NCBI GenBank assembly: GCA_031279795.1
Contig: JAITHZ010000137.1
Coordinates: 1-7,451, forward strand
DNA length: 7,451 nucleotides
From: Bacteroidales bacterium
GTDB taxonomy: Bacteria; Bacteroidota; Bacteroidia; Bacteroidales; WRGA01
Direction of reading: 5' to 3'
The notes under the pieces were generated by a model. It searched no databases. It saw nothing but the letters and a program-made list of their open reading frames with translations, and was not told where the DNA came from. A program made the position numbers and the translations under genes. This document shows, piece by piece, positions 5,639-7,451 of the stretch; positions within the stretch are counted from its first letter, which is position 1, and the number at the start of each line of letters is the position of its first letter.

Positions 5639-5873
5639 TATTGAATGTTTTAATGATTAAAATAAATGATTAAAAAGTTAAATGTCAATTCACACAAATC
5701 AGGTCGCGAAGGTAATGCTTTTTTGTTATTTTTTCCGTATTTGGCGAAAATTATTCTGCAAAAATGACATTTAGTGATCAATGATTATTAATCTCAATTA
5801 TAATTCAATACTCCCTTATGGTGCATAGCGCGCCAATATTTTTGTAGCATTTATCAATTTGCACAAATCTTAA
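5639..5873. other. 235-bp AT-rich gap between apgM-like gene and serC
   Basis: No gene is seen here. The serC-proximal end has two copies of atgattaaaa (5653-5662 and 5666-5675), which would fall in the serC mRNA leader. No convincing hairpin-plus-T-run terminator for the apgM-like gene was found, so read-through into serC is possible. A weak -7 promoter match is listed separately. Confidence 0.6.
5707..5714 (-). promoter_or_regulatory. Possible Bacteroidetes -7 element for the serC operon
   Basis: On the minus strand this reads TACCTTCG, one mismatch from the Bacteroidetes -7 consensus TAnnTTTG. It would give a leader of roughly 60 nt ahead of the serC start. No TTTG -33 box sits 19-21 nt further upstream, so the call is weak. 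Confidence 0.25.
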
Positions 5874-7082
5874 CTACTGTTCAAACATTGCTTTCATAAA
5901 TTCATCGCCTTTTAATGATCCGTAGTAGCCTTTGCGACAGGAAAATTCGTCATAAGTGCAAACGTCGTCACCTTTTTCCATCGTCTTGTAGATAACAAAC
6001 GGAACAGGAGCTGAGGTATGCGTTTTCAAATGGCATGGCGTTGGGTGGTCGGGCAACAAAGCAACTGTTACCGGTTCCTGCCATGTCCGGAGTTCTTCCA
6101 AAATTGGTCTGACTATGCGATTATCAAGATATTCGATGGTTTTTACTTTCAACAAAACATCTCCTTCATGCCCGGCTTCGTCGCTGGCTTCGATATGCAG
6201 ATAAACAAAGTCATTCTCCCGAAGCGCCTGGATAGCAGCTTGCGCCTTAGCTTCGTAATTGGTGTTGTACAGTCCGGTAGCTCCCTCAACATCAATTGGT
6301 TTCAAACCGGCATACACTCCAATACCTTTTATCAGATCAACTGCCGAAATCACTGCTCCAGAAGTGACAGGAAACAATTCCGCCAGCGATTTCATGTTGG
6401 GTTTATAACCCGGCGACCAAGGCCAAATGCTGTTGGCTGGATCATTTCCAGCAAGTTTTCTGCGGAGATTTACCGGATGATCCTCAAGCAATTGCTGCGA
6501 ACGTAGAATCAAATTGTTCAGCAAATTAGCTGTTTCTACTGCGTCCTTCGTTTCGGCTTTCACCAGAATTTCGTCGAACGGTGTACCCATTGCATTATGT
6601 GGCGGAGTACAAATCAACTGTTTATTTCCGCCGACAACTTTCAATAAATGCCGGTAAGAAACGCCGGGGTAAAACGAAATTCGTTCATTGAGTAATTTTT
6701 CATTTAGAAAATGAATCAGTTCCCACGATTCTGGGTTAGAAATATGCCCAGCGGAATGGTTTTTAATTTTTCCATTTTCGATACATATCAGGTTGCAACG
6801 CATGGCCATCTCGCCCTGTAGAATGTCAATGCCCATGCTGGCTGCCTCCAGCGAACCGCGTCCTTCAAATACGTCCGCTACATTGTAACCCAGTACCGAT
6901 AAGTTTGCAATTTCACTACCTGGTTCAAATCCCTCCGGAACTGTGTTTAACATTCCTGTTTTTCCCATACCGGCCAATTCATCAATAGATGGCGTGTTTG
7001 CATATTGCAGCGGAGTTTTGCCACCCAACATGGCAACTGGTTCATCTGCCATGCCATCTCCTAAAATTATTATGTATTTCAT
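5874..7082 (-). CDS. apgM: ApgM-type 2,3-bisphosphoglycerate-independent phosphoglycerate mutase homologue
   Basis: A 402-residue cytoplasmic enzyme of the alkaline-phosphatase/iPGM metalloenzyme superfamily, archaeal-type branch. Visible marks are D9 in ILGDGMAD (metal ligand); S56 in EPGSEIANLSVLGY, the place of the phospho-accepting Ser; AGNDPANSIWPWSPG (211-225); D301 and H305 in ASDEAGHEGD; D345-H346 in LLPDHPTP; and H355 in KTHTSAPVPF. The two-metal set looks complete, so an active enzyme is expected. As a mutase it would interconvert 2- and 3-phosphoglycerate, the latter being the SerA substrate. A related ~400-residue branch (TIGR02535 as I recall it) was proposed to be an analogue of homoserine kinase because it sits with threonine genes; no thr gene is seen here, so either role remains open. 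It starts 6 nt after the stop of the coiled-coil gene, which suggests cotranscription. The ATG and the N-terminus MKYIIILGDGMAD fit the family. Confidence 0.85.
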   Translation of the reverse strand: MKYIIILGDGMADEPVAMLGGKTPLQYANTPSIDELAGMGKTGMLNTVPEGFEPGSEIANLSVLGYNVADVFEGRGSLEAASMGIDILQGEMAMRCNLICIENGKIKNHSAGHISNPESWELIHFLNEKLLNERISFYPGVSYRHLLKVVGGNKQLICTPPHNAMGTPFDEILVKAETKDAVETANLLNNLILRSQQLLEDHPVNLRRKLAGNDPANSIWPWSPGYKPNMKSLAELFPVTSGAVISAVDLIKGIGVYAGLKPIDVEGATGLYNTNYEAKAQAAIQALRENDFVYLHIEASDEAGHEGDVLLKVKTIEYLDNRIVRPILEELRTWQEPVTVALLPDHPTPCHLKTHTSAPVPFVIYKTMEKGDDVCTYDEFSCRKGYYGSLKGDEFMKAMFEQ

Positions 7083-7088
7083 TTTACA

Positions 7089-7451
7089 TCAGTCTTGCTT
7101 CAATTGTTGTTTCAATTTTTCAATTATTAATTTCTGTTCTTCAATTACTTTCTCTTTTTCTTCAATTACTTCCTCTTTTTCCTCAATTACTTTCGCATTT
7201 TCCTCAATTACTTTCTCTTTTTCTTCAATTTCTTTTACTTTTTCTTCGATTACTTTTTCTTTTTCTTCGATTACTTTTTCTTTTTCTTCGATTACTTTTT
7301 CTTTTTCTTCAATTACTTTTTCTTTTTCTTCAATTGAGCGTTCTTTATCTTGGAGCTCTTGAAGAATATCATCTTCCATTTCCATATTTATCTGTATTTC
7401 TTCATCTTCGGCGGCCATGCGCAACCGGCGAACAATCGGTCGAAATTCTTC
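7089..7451 (-). CDS. 3' part of a gene with a charged heptad-repeat C-terminal helix
   Basis: The frame stays open to the window edge, so the gene begins outside; 120 codons plus the stop are seen. The visible protein starts EEFRPIVRRLRMAAEDEEIQIN, followed by an acidic stretch and ten heptads (7334 down to 7125) of the form IEEKEKV, then IEKLKQQLKQD. This is a long E/K-rich helix, with hydrophobic V-I pairs once per heptad rather than the usual a/d pattern, so it may be an extended single helix or an unusual coiled coil. The RRLRMAAEDEE...MEDD segment followed by repeats recalls the tails of Bacteroidetes Rpn/PD-(D/E)XK nuclease-type 'transposase' proteins; this is a memory-based guess at low certainty, and no catalytic domain is in view. 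An in-frame TTG and the ATG at 7416-7418 exist but neither is needed as a start. The apgM-like gene follows after 6 nt. Confidence 0.7.
   Translation of the reverse strand, partial: EEFRPIVRRLRMAAEDEEIQINMEMEDDILQELQDKERSIEEKEKVIEEKEKVIEEKEKVIEEKEKVIEEKVKEIEEKEKVIEENAKVIEEKEEVIEEKEKVIEEQKLIIEKLKQQLKQD
7125..7334. repeat. Ten 21-bp units coding a heptad repeat
   Basis: The DNA is a tandem of 21-bp units, near-identical over the first four (protein IEEKEKV four times), then varied (IEEKVKE, IEEKEKV, IEENAKV, IEEKEEV, IEEKEKV, IEEQKLI). Copies nearest the N-terminus are most alike, which suggests recent expansion there. Gain or loss of units keeps the frame and changes the helix by whole heptads. 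Confidence 0.9.

Noticed and set aside
7416..7424. Translation start (TTG at 7422-7424 or ATG at 7416-7418) for the heptad-repeat gene
   Set aside because: The frame continues open without a stop to the window edge with plausible protein sequence (EEFRPIVRRL), so the gene is better read as truncated by the window.

Overview
The window looks like Bacteroidota chromosome, probably order Bacteroidales. The grounds are a serC-serA-DUF1015 gene string, a short SerA without an ACT domain and with Lys where most relatives have the catalytic His, an archaeal-type (ApgM-like) phosphoglycerate mutase homologue, starts without clear Shine-Dalgarno sequences, and AT-rich intergenic DNA. The exact genus cannot be read from the sequence. 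All six supported genes lie on the minus strand, so transcription runs from high to low coordinates.

Layout from the upstream (right) end: (1) 7451-7089, the 3' part of a gene cut by the window edge, ending in ten heptad repeats encoded by a 21-bp DNA repeat; (2) 7082-5874, an ApgM/iPGM-family enzyme starting 6 nt after the previous stop; (3) a 235-bp gap with a weak promoter candidate; (4) 5638-4571 serC, 4507-3590 serA and 3579-2332 DUF1015, a compact serine-biosynthesis operon; (5) a 522-bp non-coding region (1810-2331) built of nested inverted repeats; (6) 1809-499, an NhaC-type Na+/H+ antiporter whose last six codons lie inside a heptanucleotide repeat; (7) a 498-bp non-coding left end with that repeat, a regular array of hairpins, and a strong G-quadruplex motif.

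Functionally, SerA oxidises 3-phosphoglycerate and SerC transaminates the product to phosphoserine. No SerB phosphatase is in the window. DUF1015 travels with the pair and carries a DGHHR motif like that of ParB/sulfiredoxin-type proteins, which makes a role in serine or phosphoserine metabolism an attractive but unproven idea. The ApgM-like enzyme could supply the same phosphoglycerate pool, or could be the homoserine-kinase-like branch of that family.

The most unusual material is non-coding. Four hairpins sharing an AGGY-NNN-RCCT core lie at 29-31 nt spacing, with differing but self-complementary outer stems, enclosed by a long outer stem (304-441). Heptanucleotide and related AT-rich repeats sit at the 3' ends of nhaC and the DUF1015 gene and supply their stop codons. 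A multi-layer inverted repeat fills the nhaC/DUF1015 gap. No complete transposase, CRISPR array, tRNA or rRNA was seen.
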